A stretch of DNA of 64,000 nucleotides, taken from positions 1,554,001 through 1,618,000 of the forward strand of contig VCAZ01000046.1 in assembly GCA_005784505.1 (NCBI GenBank). The letters are read 5' to 3'. The notes beneath the pieces were generated by a model. That model ran no database searches. It had not been told where the DNA came from and saw only the letters and a list, made by a program, of their open reading frames with translations. The position numbers and the translations under genes were made by a program. This DNA comes from Bagarius yarrelli (Eukaryota > Chordata > Actinopteri > Siluriformes > Sisoridae). Every line of letters starts with the position of its first letter. Positions within the stretch are counted from its first letter, which is position 1. Below, piece by piece: positions 23,354-32,781 of the stretch.

Positions 23354-23389
<36 letters not shown>
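23292..23389. repeat. (CG)n and (AT)n microsatellites
   Basis: A GCGCGCGCGCG tract at 23295-23305, unusual in CpG-poor vertebrate DNA, is followed by an AT run at 23356-23389. Confidence 0.85.
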
Positions 23390-23390
<1 letters not shown>

Positions 23391-23539
23391 CACCTACACA
23401 CACACACACTTGTGTCGCTGCCAGTGGGAGTTTTGAGACGGTGAATACTGTAGGAACCTGTAATATTACTCTACTACAATATTCTTATACCGCTTTGCTA
23501 CTATTTAGACATTTTGGCCGTTAGTACAGCGCTACACGC

Positions 23540-23880
23540 CGCCTGTCAGCTGTGGCGGCTCTAACCTCGATTCGCGCTGTCGCTAGAACCCCAGAAAAGC
23601 CATTTTAATCTTACCTTTCATCGCTGAAATCACAAAATACATCATTAAGGTCGGCGGTCCATAAGCGAGCAAAGTGGGAGCAGCGCGAGCGGATTTTCTC
23701 CCCCTGCTGTTTCGGCAGCAGCTGGCCAGCGCGCCTCTGCCGCTCAGACACGCTCGCGCGCCACCACACCACCGTCCACGTGACTATGACATCACACACA
23801 GCCCGCCTTCTTGCACATTTAATTGGCACAGAAGGCAACGAATTACTTTCGAGGGGCGTGGCCAAGGGCGGCGCGTTTTT
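23540..23880 (-). promoter_or_regulatory. candidate CpG-island promoter and first exon, minus strand
   Basis: This CpG-rich stretch of 340 bp lies in CpG-poor DNA. Read on the minus strand, the order is a GC/KLF-type box (complement of 23853-23863), an inverted CCAAT match (complement of 23822-23826), a CRE-like TGATGTCA (23794-23787), an E-box CACGTG (23777-23782), then a GC-rich segment, and finally AAAG/GTAAGAT with the donor GT at 23614-23613. That is a plausible NF-Y/CREB-type promoter followed by a first exon. Two reading frames are possible: an open 84-codon frame starting at 23865, or ATGATG at 23645-23640, giving ten codons before the donor. I recognise neither protein. Motif and splice matches could be coincidental, and no downstream exon was identified. 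Confidence 0.4.
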
Positions 23881-23892
23881 TTTTTCGGTGAA

Positions 23893-23990
23893 GATAATAA
23901 TAATAATAATAATAATATATAATAATAAATATAATGTAACATTATATAATTATTATTATTACAAATAAATTATAAAAATTATATAAAGGA
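23893..23990. repeat. (ATA)n microsatellite and AT-rich tail
   Basis: A run of ATA triplets at 23893-23928 followed by degenerate TATTAT-type sequence. Confidence 0.85.
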
Positions 23991-24156
23991 TATACATATA
24001 TAGAATAGGCATAAATGAGTAAAGCAGAGTATGGAGTCATTCTTTTACTTTTGGTTCTGTGGCACTCTTTTTCCCTCTGCTCATGCTGATATTAATGAGG
24101 GGGCAGATGAGGTAGGATGTCTCTCCAGATGTTTTCAGAGAGAACGTGAGAGGAAG

Positions 24157-24159
<3 letters not shown>

Positions 24160-24197
<38 letters not shown>

Positions 24198-24232
24198 GAG
24201 AGAGAGGGAGGAAGAGAGAGAGAGAGAGAGAG
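24160..24232. repeat. compound (TG)n(GA)n microsatellite
   Basis: TG run at 24160-24192 directly joined to a GA run ending at 24232. The cysteine/valine and arginine/glutamate repeats in plus frames here come from it. Confidence 0.9.
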
Positions 24233-25769
24233 ATGCTGGCTGCTCTTCCTGACCTCCCTCCAGGAAGCTCGTTTCATGCTCTTCTCTCTCCCCTTCTTCT
24301 CTCCTGCCTGCTGGCAAAGTGGCTCACACTGCCTGCCCCAGCAGCTGAGCTCCAGCAGATAGCTCATAGAGAGAGGGGGGCTTGCTGATCCTATCCACCG
24401 CACAGCAACTGTCTGATGAGCTTCGTTCTCCAGCCAACCTTTTCATTTTCTCTCCCTCCATTACTTTCTCTGAAATCTCCACTCATCCATTACTTCTCTT
24501 GCTCTTTCTCTCCAATAATCTCATCAGGCTCGGAACCAGTTGGCTTCTCTTGATTGGGCTTTCAGCATACAGATAGTTCTGGCCATAAGAAATATCCATA
24601 AACAAGCATACGTTTTATATTTGCCCTTAACCCAAACCTGCACAGATATTTCTCATGAAAAGGTTATTAATAGTATGCGTAATTAAAAGGAAATAAACAT
24701 CTATAGTAAGAAATAGACGCAAAAGATGTCTTTTATCAAAGTCAACTGTTAAAAAAAATGAATAAATTAATGAAACCCATAATCCCCAGTGTTTGTTTAG
24801 AGAAACAGGCACATCAGTGCTTTCAGTTCAGTCAAGAAAAATATGCAAGCTCTCGTTTCACGGCAGATGCCGCAAATGGCCAAAATTACCGTCTGATCAC
24901 AACCTCACACACGATCAGATGCAGTAAAAATGAACGAACCCATGCTATGTCAACAACAATCTGTTATCCAGCACTGCCTTAAAAATAAAATGGAATTTTA
25001 CTGCCTTGATTAACAAATGAGGCAAATCCTGGAGCCCTGCTAGGAAATGTTATAGCAGGAGGGGGACTTAGGCTGGTAGTCGTTAGCGCTAGCTTTAAGA
25101 AGTTATATTGTGTCGCGTCAGGCTGTGTGTTTGACCACAAAGGCATGTTTTTTAGATGAGTGGTAAGCTTCAACTGCCAGGTCTGTAGCAATGCTTTTCT
25201 TGTGGTTGGCAGAGAGCTGCAGAGGAGTGCATCAATAGAAACGACTCAAACAGGAGCTGCTGAGAGGAAAAAGAGTCTCGCTAACCAGCATGTGATAGCC
25301 TGTGGGCACATAACTGGCTGTTCAAAATGCTGAAGAACGACTTACGAAAGCATTTACAAACCTTAGCGCTTAGCTTCTGGAGATGACAGTAAGATAAAGT
25401 GAAGTTTAGACTAAACGCAAGTTATCTCCAAACGCAGGGAAACTATCTGCATGTCTGTGGCACTCAGATGCAGAAAGTGATAGATGAAATGCAGTGAGAG
25501 AAAAGGTGTGTGTGTAAATGTGTACGGGTTGGTGTGTTTGTACATATGCCAACGCAGATGTGCATCTGCAGCCCACGTTAACAGATAGATTTGTATTCTA
25601 AGAAGCACTACAATCTTTCTTCCACATCAGCGTTTTATATTTCTCTGGATTAGAGTCTCACAACTGAAGCATCACACAGGATTAGCTTAGAAACCTAACC
25701 TGTAATAATACACACGTTCTCCTCTTTGTCAAGTGCATCATCTCATCTTTGCTGTGCTGTGTCACTGGA
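24233..25769. other. non-coding stretch, nothing recognised
   Basis: Balanced to AT-rich DNA. Open frames are short and antisense to one another. No recognised repeat family. Confidence 0.5.
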
Positions 25770-25850
25770 GATCTCTCTCTCTCTTGCTCGCTCTCTCTCT
25801 TTTTCTCTCGCTCTTTCTCTATCTCTTGATCTCACTCACTTTCTTTCTCA
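25770..25850. repeat. interrupted (CT)n microsatellite
   Basis: CTCTCT runs broken by TTGCTCG, TTTTT and ATCTCTTGAT units. Confidence 0.8.
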
Positions 25851-26099
25851 GCTCTCTCCGCAAAGCTGGTGTTAATAAGCGAGCAGCCGCTGCCAATCCA
25901 ATAACAGGAAGCCTATGAAAATATGCTATGTGGATGTTATAAAGGCCACCAGTAAGCACTTAATGTTTATTTATTTTCATTTTTTTTGCTACCTTGCATA
26001 ATATACTTCAATTCTCTACAAGAGGTAAAGAAGATCCATTCAAGAAATTGATTTATGTATTGCATTTATTCACTTTCCTCCATTTTTTCTTTCACTTCA

Positions 26100-26400
26100 T
26101 CGGCTTCATCTGACCGCAGCTAAGAGGGAGCAAGAGGTGGTCTGCCTTTTCCCTGACTCCTCTGTCTCTGTGGATAAATGCCGGCCCGAGTAAAGTGGCT
26201 GCCGCCCTTGTTCTGATTAATTTGAGCCAATGTATTTATTGTAAACAAGCCCTGTGGGATGGAATTCAATTGAGAGGAGACGAGGAGCAGCCACCGGTGC
26301 CCCAGAGGAGAAAGGAGAGGACCGCAGCCGATAATGGTCTCATTAGCAGTCTGTCAGTAGCCATCCTACACACGGCCTCAACACACAGCAGCTGATCTTC
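26100..26400. promoter_or_regulatory. candidate conserved non-coding block
   Basis: Non-repetitive, balanced sequence with 'TTCTGATTAATTTGAGCC' (homeodomain-type core), 'TTATTGTAAACAAGCC' (forkhead-type TGTAAACA) and GATAATGGTCTCATTAGCAG. It sits beside a GA microsatellite. The plus frame of 66 codons at 26195 shows no known motif. The regulatory reading is inference only. Confidence 0.2.
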
Positions 26401-26435
26401 CAGCTACTACTGAGCACTGTACCGTGGCTCTCCAT

Positions 26436-26460
26436 AGAGAGAGAGAGAGAGAGAGAGAGA
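26436..26460. repeat. (GA)n microsatellite
   Basis: Pure GA run, with purine-rich degenerate sequence continuing to about 26510. Confidence 0.85.
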
Positions 26461-26510
26461 AAGAGGGAGAGAATGCCAGAAAGAAAATGTGAGAGAAAAA
26501 AAGTAGAAAA

Positions 26511-27364
26511 GGAAAGATGCACAGCCCATGACAGACAAAGACAAATTAGGGATAAAATAGACGTTAAAAAATTATGTTAATGCATCTTAAAGTACGCTTT
26601 TTTAATGGCCTCCGTCAATATAAGGAAGTAAATAATGCACTTCACATACCCTGCAAAACCAAACAGGCGTTTATTCCCACGGCACTACCCCAGTCCCTCA
26701 ATGCCTATATTACTGCAAAACCATATATCATATTTCTCAAAGCAGAGACTCATCGAGAAAAGCTCGGAGGACGTTCCTGCCATCTGACACTCAATGAAAA
26801 ATGTCTAAAACCTTCGAGTAAAACTTATCATTTTACTGTGAATCTTGGACTAAAGCCAAAGCAGTCAGTTTAACACTTTTCCTATGATTCAGTACATCAA
26901 CACGGAAAAAAATATACCGAACGTCAAACGTACACATAGTTAATATAAACATAAATCTACAATATAAAAACCACAAAAAAAAATCACGAATCCATGTGAG
27001 ACATTATAAACCAATTTAAAGCTATTCAAGGCAATTTCCTGTAGCTTCCACCTGTGAGGAAGACTTCAATAAATCACTCAGACAACACGGGGAATATCTA
27101 TTTTCAGGATAAATAGACAAGACTATTGGGTTTCTTTTCTTAGACGAGAACAAAAAGTATGCAAGGGAAAGATGCAGAAACAAGGCTGAGAAAAGAGGCA
27201 GGGTGTGATGTGCATGAATTCCAAGCACAAGTATTGTTATGCAAACTTGTCGTATTATAGGATGGTCAGAATATATCCAGCAGGATCAAACTGATCATAG
27301 TTAAAGGGAAAGAAATGGATCTAATGACTGCCAGGTCAGTGGTGTACAACTGTTTAATGCGTCG
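26511..27364. other. non-coding stretch, nothing recognised
   Basis: AT-rich. A 99-codon plus frame (26574-26873) is rich in basic and polar residues with no motif I recognise. Splice signals and start context are unconvincing. Confidence 0.45.
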
Positions 27365-27530
27365 TTGTTATTTGTCACATATACTCTGGGGGTCAGAGCG
27401 CAGGATCAGCTATGATACAGCATCACTGGAACAAGGAAGGATCCACCCAAAATCGACAAAACTGAGGGGGTGGAGCTTAAACCCAGGTCTTCCTGGTCTT
27501 TCCATCAACAACTTAGCACCTTGGTAGCTT
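27365..27530 (-). repeat. SINE-like repeat, 'GGGGGTCAGAGCGCAGGATC' family, copy 1
   Basis: Landmarks in order on the plus strand are 'GGGGGTCAGAGCGCAGGATC', 'ATGATACAGCATCACTGGAA', 'GGGGTGGAGCTTAAACCCAG' and 'CAACAACTTAGCACCTTGG'. The same order occurs at 50.2 and 56.5 kb. The right part, read on the minus strand, is tRNA-like. The central part is shortened relative to the 50-kb copy. Confidence 0.55.
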
Positions 27531-27657
27531 GGTAGTTACTTCGTAGAGGTTGTACCAAATACATCTATTAAATTGATAAGACTTATTTATCTTAAAAACA
27601 TGAAAATGTCCTATTCGTATTCACCTGTTTCTTTCCTATCCATTTATCCTACACCCA

Positions 27658-27765
27658 GTGAAGTGGTAGCTCTCAGTGGTAAAGGTGTTGGACTGCTGTT
27701 CATGGGGTCAATTACCCGAGCCATCAAGCTGCTACTGATAGGCTCCTCTATTTGCCCTGGAAAAG
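27658..27765 (+). repeat. tRNA-derived SINE, plus orientation
   Basis: Head 'GTGAAGTGGTAGCTCTCAGT' followed by 'GGTAAAGGTGTTGGACTGCT', 'GGGGTCAATTACCCGAG' (diverged B-box region) and 'CATCAAGCTGCTACTG'. The tail is lost. It faces the next copy tail to tail. Confidence 0.65.
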
Positions 27766-27773
27766 GCTAAACA

Positions 27774-27970
27774 TTAACATTACATTTACAGCATTTGGAA
27801 GATGTCCTTAACCAGAGTGATATACATTTGTCTCCTTTATACAACTAAGCAAATGGGGGTTAAGGGTCTTTTTCAGGAGCCCAACAGTGGCAACCTAGTG
27901 ATGTTGGGAATCAAACCCCGATATTCCAATTAGCAGTTCAACACCTTAACCACTGCGCTACCACTTCCCC
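27774..27970 (-). repeat. tRNA-derived SINE, minus orientation
   Basis: On the plus strand it opens with the reversed tail 'TTTACAGCATTTGGAAGATG', then 'GGGGGTTAAGGGTC', 'CCCAACAGTGGCAACC', the reversed B-box region 'GGGAATCAAACCCC' and the head 'CACTGCGCTACCACTTCCCC'. It is nearly full length for the family. Together with the plus-strand copy only a few bases to its left it makes an inverted SINE pair. Confidence 0.75.
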
Positions 27971-28164
27971 ATTTAATTGTAAAGGGTGCCTGAAAGCTTG
28001 TGCCAGAGGACAAAAAAAGGACAGGGTAGGGGACACTCCTATAAAAGGTGCCAATGCTATAACTCATGCTTCAGACAATTTAGAGCTGCTAATTGAGCTA
28101 CATCACACATTGAAAGACATGCAGGGGGAAACATGGGAAAAAAACTTGTTTTCTGTAAAAGAAG

Positions 28165-28212
28165 GGTAGAAGCAGGGTTTGAACCCACAACCTTGTTAAC
28201 CACTAAGTCGCA
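28165..28212 (-). repeat. tRNA-like SINE head fragment
   Basis: 'GGTTTGAACCCACAACC' followed by 'TTGTTAACCACTAAGTCGC' is the reversed B-box and A-box arrangement of a tRNA-derived SINE. Only the promoter region remains. The longer plus-strand open frame crossing it is not a gene. Confidence 0.5.
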
Positions 28213-28509
28213 TCCAGGTATTCAAATAATTTGGGGACATTTGTCAGGGATAAATTTGATAAGCCCGCTTACGTTTGCTCTAATTAAAGTTTCTGTCTGC
28301 ACCCCAAGCAGTTTTTTTGGAAATTTGTTTAGAATTTGTTTCTGCATTCATTGCTCGGTTCGTTTTATTAGTATGAAAGGACAAGCCAAGACTTTTGTAT
28401 TTGTACAGTCAGATTTTTCTGATAAAAAGCAAACAAATATTTTTACAAAGCCGTTACAGAGAAAGATAAATTATTTTTTTTTACTGTATTTGCCTACAGG
28501 CAAAAAAAT

Positions 28510-28530
28510 TTATCTATCTATCTATCTATC
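28510..28530. repeat. (TATC)n microsatellite
   Basis: Five tetranucleotide units. Confidence 0.85.
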
Positions 28531-29238
28531 AAAAAGAAAAGCTATTTTCCAACAAACACTTTAAAATGTAACCTTATCCGACTCTCTGTCTGTCCTTTTT
28601 TTTGTAAATATGATTACGAAGGTGTTACTTTTCTTTTAATATTAAATTGTTCCACCCCAAGGCATGCCAAGATTTCGCTATCAGAAATGGAGGAACGAGA
28701 ACAGTGCAGAAAGAAGAGGATGAGGAAGTGGAGGAGGAAGAAAACGAGGCAGCTGGTGCTACATACACACAGCAGCATGTGGTAGTGACTGGGACTGGCT
28801 AGGCAAGGAAGCACAGCATCTTCTTCCATTCTAATGATCCCTCCCATCCAGGTATACACCCCTGAAAAAGATAACCTATTCCTCTCTCCGTGTGACAGAG
28901 AACAGGAGAAGGGTGATTAGAAAAGTGTCTTCGTCTCCTCCTTTCCTGCATGAAGTAGGCCAGGAGATTTTAGGTGTGATAATTATGGCCATAACTAGGC
29001 ATGAGGGATTGGTAATGGTGCTGCTTATCCTTCATGAGTGTGACTGTCGCAAGAAAAAGCTAGATTATTGTTTTTTTTTTCCTACCACGCTGTTGCGGCT
29101 GCTGTGAGTTGCAGCGGCTGAAAAGGGCAGTGGGTGAACGTGGCCTTTGAGGAGAGAACTTAACGAATGAAGTTCATTATTGAGGAGTATACCAGGAAGA
29201 CCCCCTGGAGTATGTGATGGATGACCTCACGTCAATAA
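28531..29238. other. non-coding stretch, nothing recognised
   Basis: Includes a purine-rich segment (28705-28745). Frames of 70-81 codons show no recognisable family. Confidence 0.45.
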
Positions 29239-29520
29239 AACACACACACACACACACATGCACACACACACACGTTTGTCTTACCATCCTTGTGTGGACC
29301 TTCCAATGACATAATTATTAATGCAGCTAATTAATACTATACCTAACCTTAAATCTTAACCTTAAGGTAACCAAAAGGAAACCTTTTGCTCCGTTTTCTT
29401 TTTTAAACAAAGAGTTTTTAAGTTTTTAAGCTGCCAGCCAACAAGGTCAACCTGTCAGATATTTCTATCCTTTAGTTAACACACAAACTGTACACACACA
29501 CTGTCAGATCCATTTAGGAT
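29239..29520. repeat. (CA)n with attached dispersed repeat
   Basis: The CA run at 29239-29273 is followed by 'GTTTGTCTTACCATCCTTGT', GTGGACCTTCCAATGACATAA, then 'CTAACCTTAAATCTTAACCT' and further TAACCTTAAGGTAACC units. This CA-linked order, with a CTAACC-type stretch, is a familiar teleost repeat. The right limit is approximate. The CTAACC-like units are too irregular to be telomeric. Confidence 0.5.
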
Positions 29521-30239
29521 TGATGGAGATGAGCAGCTAATCTTTAATAGAATCATTTCTGACTCACAGAAGACTAAAAAAAACCCACCATATGCAACAA
29601 CATAGCATTCAACTAGAACGTTGATGAAATTAGTCATGAACTAATGGACTTAGCCATGTAATAAAAAACGTTTTAAAGAATACAATCGTTTTTTTACGAG
29701 CCACGGCTTGCCTTTGTCTGCTAAGACTAATTTATTTTAATTCACAGGTCTTTTTTTTTTCTTTCTAATGGAGAGGAATGGACCGTAGAGGCCTCCCACC
29801 TCCCATAGCCCATATTACACTCATTTATTAAAATCACCATTGTCTTAGAGTGAAAATAACTTTCTTTTTTAAACACCCTGTCTATTAAGACAAGAGCTCA
29901 CCAGAGGGACAGGCTTTCCTCTAAAGATTGAGGGAGATCTTCAGGCTATTCTGCTTTCTCCTTCAGCCCGACTCTTAAGCCCTAGGTTACCATGTTTGTT
30001 TTTACACCCCCCCCCACACACACACACTTTTTTGGCAGTACCTTATACTTATCCTCTCTTTTACTGTTGACTTATGAGGATGCCATGAGTGTGTGTGAGC
30101 GATTTATCACAGCCCCACTACTTCACACACGCTCCACACATTAGTAATGTTCTCCGCCGAGGAAGAAGTCCTGTCACAACTCTCTCACCCTAAAAACCTT
30201 TGAGCAAGGTAGGTCACACAGAGGCCTGTGCATCTGGCC
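29521..30239. other. non-coding stretch, nothing recognised
   Basis: AT-rich with poly-T near 29751-29760 and a CCCCCCCCC/CACACA stretch near 30006-30027. No coding signal seen. Confidence 0.5.
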
Positions 30240-30735
30240 CACTTTTAGTCTTTCACAGCACCTTTAAGTTTCCTCCGGCCGGCCACGTGCCCCCACGGCT
30301 GCGAAGTAAACACCCTGACGCATCTCGGCTACGCACCCGAGGACAAAAGAAAAAATCGTTCAACATGGCCAACACAAGAAACTGCTTTATTGAAAAAAGG
30401 GTAGTAGTGATGATTTCATGTGTCATTTACAGCAGATTACAGAGAGCCAGAATGTTCTTAGGGGTCACCAACAGAGGAGTCGTAATAGGGCAGGCAAAGC
30501 AGGCAGTTGTCCCGACAGCTGACCATTTAAACCAACGGAAGTGTCATTATTAATATAAAGTGAAGCGATATATCTCTCGTATTACACTGTATGTGCTTAC
30601 TTTTTCTTCACGATGCCCCGGCCGCCATTTTGAAACTAGCACAGTGCTTACTCGTGCATTTGCAAACTCTTCTGGAACCCATAAGTGGAAAAAAAGGAAA
30701 ACAAAAGAAAAGAGGAAACATGACAGAGGTAAGTA
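30240..30735 (+). promoter_or_regulatory. weak candidate promoter with short first coding exon
   Basis: GC- and CpG-enriched patches lie at about 30273-30340, including 'CCGGCCGGCCACGTGCCCCC', and at 30613-30635, including GGCCGCCATTTTG, a match to the YY1 core-promoter element in reverse. About 85 bp further on, 'GAAACATGACAGAG' is followed immediately by GTAAGT at 30729-30734. This would be an in-frame start (ATG at 30720) with codons for M-T-E and a phase-0 consensus donor. Very short first coding exons occur in vertebrates. Perfect donor strings also arise by chance at this scale, no downstream exon was recognised, and the 117-codon frame upstream shows no known motif. Confidence 0.22.
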
Positions 30736-31082
30736 ATGGAGATGAGACTGACTTAAAGATAATTATTTGACAAACAAATGTTCTGGTTGTTAATTCCAGC
30801 TTATTTTTTTATTATTTGCAAGATGAATAACTGGTAATAGAAGCATTATCTAATGTTTAGCAGGTATTGATATAGGCTGCAATAGAATAGGTGGCACAGA
30901 GAAAGGCGCATCAGTGTTACCGGTACTGTGTCGTGCTGCCATAAAGATAAAGATGGATATTTTATTAATTAATACGGTTCTGTTCTAGTGTTTGACTACT
31001 TTTTATCTGTTTACTTAAAATGTATCTAGGTAATAATGATATATTAATAAATAATTTCAGGCTCACTATTAATTTTGATACC

Positions 31083-31336
31083 ATTACAGCATTTGGCAGA
31101 CGCAATATGCAATATGCAATATCGGATACAGTAGGTCAGTGTCTACATTTTACATTTACAGCATTTAGCAGACGCCCTCATCCAAAGCGACTACATTTAT
31201 CTCATTTATACACTGAGCAATGGGGGTTTAGCCTTGCTCAGGGGCCCCTTAGTGTTTGGTGTTGGTGAAGCTGGGATTCGAACCCACACTTTCAGGTTGG
31301 TAGTCCAATACCTTAACCATAAGCAAACACTTCCTC
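31083..31336 (-). repeat. tRNA-derived SINE with extra 3'-side sequence
   Basis: The SINE body spans 31146-31336: reversed tail 'TTTACAGCATTTAGCAGACG', then CCCTCATCCAAAGCGACTAC, 'GGGGGTTTAGCCTTGCTCAG', reversed B-box 'GGGATTCGAACCCAC' and the head near CTTCCTC. To its left, 31110-31145 contains 'CAATATGCAATATCGG' and 'GTAGGTCAGTGTCTACA', which also flank the tail of the copy at 40.03 kb. A second tail fragment, 'ACAGCATTTGGCAGACGC', lies at 31086-31103. Confidence 0.75.
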
Positions 31337-31477
31337 ATTTCGTCTTTGTTCGGCTTTGAAAGTGTCGCTGACCGCAAATTACAAGTGTCAGATTAGATAT
31401 TATCTGGCGACAGGGGCACTGATACGGGGGAAAAAGCTAGGATGATTCTAAGGGCCAAGCAACTCAAATAACAAAAG

Positions 31478-31555
31478 CTGAAATCGAACCAGGGGCAACT
31501 AGACCACAACGGCGCATGTTAACACCTTAACCCACTACACCGAAGCGCCAGCCCA
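31478..31555 (-). repeat. tRNA-derived SINE head, second family or diverged
   Basis: 'GAAATCGAACCAGGGGC' and 'CACCTTAACCCACTACACCG' are, on the minus strand, a B-box-like GGTTCGATTTC and an A-box-like TGTAGTGGGTTAAGG. The spacing suits a tRNA-derived SINE promoter. No matching body was recognised to the left. It lies 140 bp from another SINE. Confidence 0.5.
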
Positions 31556-31949
31556 TTACACTGTAACATACTGTTTTTTTTTTTCACACGGGTCCTAATG
31601 CGGCCATGATTTTAAAACTACTGACTAACAAACAGTAGACAAACAGTGGAGAACTGTAATGTCTTAGAGGCTTAAAGAGATGTGTGTTTTGTTTTGTATG
31701 TGTGTGTTTGATTTAGTAATCAGAAAAGCACCAACAACTTTTCGGAGTGAGAGAGACAACAACGAGACCAAAAATACAAGCGATGCTAACTAGAAGCCAG
31801 ATTTTTAGGATTTATTGATTTATTTTTAGTTTAATTATGTTTACTTAATAATCATCATATATCATTTGATTAGCTGTTTCACATGTAGTGCATCTTTAAT
31901 TACATAGAATTACTTCTTATCTCGGCTGCCCCATGACACTTTGAAACAT

Positions 31950-32520
31950 GCGTGAATTATGCAAGCAGAAATTATTGAGGTGAGTTTTTTAATGACCGTG
32001 TAGTGAGAAATGATCTTGATATTTGCAGCAAGCTCAGCATATCATTAGGGAGGCTGCCACTTAATCAGCTCCGTGCTCGGGTCTACAGAGGTGTACGCGC
32101 TGCACAGGTGGAGTGAGCAAAGACAACAGCCTGCACGTTCATGCACATAAACTAGAGGAAGTGGAGTGAGAGGACGTATAAGAGAGAAAAAAGAAAGAGA
32201 GACATGTTTCTCTCTCTCTCTCTCACAGATTATTAAGTCAACTTGCTTCACCATAGTGCAAATTTACCCCTATTGCCTTAATTGATTTACTGTAGACATC
32301 ATAATAATGTATGAAAATGAAATAATTCTTAAATCTGTTGTTTATACAGTGTAATTATCCCCCTTTTAACGTAGATCTCTGTATAGTTTCTTTCTTTCTG
32401 TTCCAGCGTTAGGTTTTTGCATGATAATTACAGGTGTCATTACTTGAGCGGCGCCTAATCACAGCCGACGCTTTGAAATCAAATATTAAATCAAAATTTT
32501 TAATGGGGAATAATAGACCA
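31950..32520. promoter_or_regulatory. candidate conserved non-coding region (two blocks)
   Basis: The two blocks (31950-32060 and 32255-32520) are separated by a short CT run (32207-32224). The second is the more striking: 'TTGCCTTAATTGATTTACTG', 'CATGATAATTACAGGTGTCA' (homeodomain TAATTA next to a T-box-like AGGTGTCA), 'GAGCGGCGCCTAATCACAGC' and 'TTTGAAATCAAATATTAAAT'. Such runs of transcription-factor sites in repeat-free DNA suggest an enhancer. Conservation was not testable here. Confidence 0.28.
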
Positions 32521-32750
32521 ACAATGAAAACAGTGAAAACACCAACATTTCTCTACAGAAAATTACAGTGAATTACGGTCAAGCCTAAAATTTGAGGAAG
32601 TATAACGACTTTGTATGTTTTGTGTTGTTTCACTAAGGCAAAGAATTGAAACATTAGGAAAATATCTGTAAGCGGGTGTGGTTGTGGAAACATTAGCTAT
32701 TGCACTATAGCTCAGAAGTAAAGCTGCGAAAAGAGATCATTGAGGACAGA

Positions 32751-32753
<3 letters not shown>

Positions 32754-32780
<27 letters not shown>
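32754..32780. repeat. (CA)n microsatellite
   Basis: About thirteen CA units. Confidence 0.9.

Positions 32781-32781
<1 letters not shown>

Noticed and set aside
28133..28564. Plus-strand 143-codon frame containing EAGFEPTT
   Set aside because: That segment is the usual translation of a reversed SINE B-box region. The remainder has no family resemblance and crosses a (TATC)n run.
29320..29400. TAACCTTAA-type repeats resembling telomeric sequence
   Set aside because: Units are irregular and part of a CA-linked dispersed repeat, not TTAGGG arrays.
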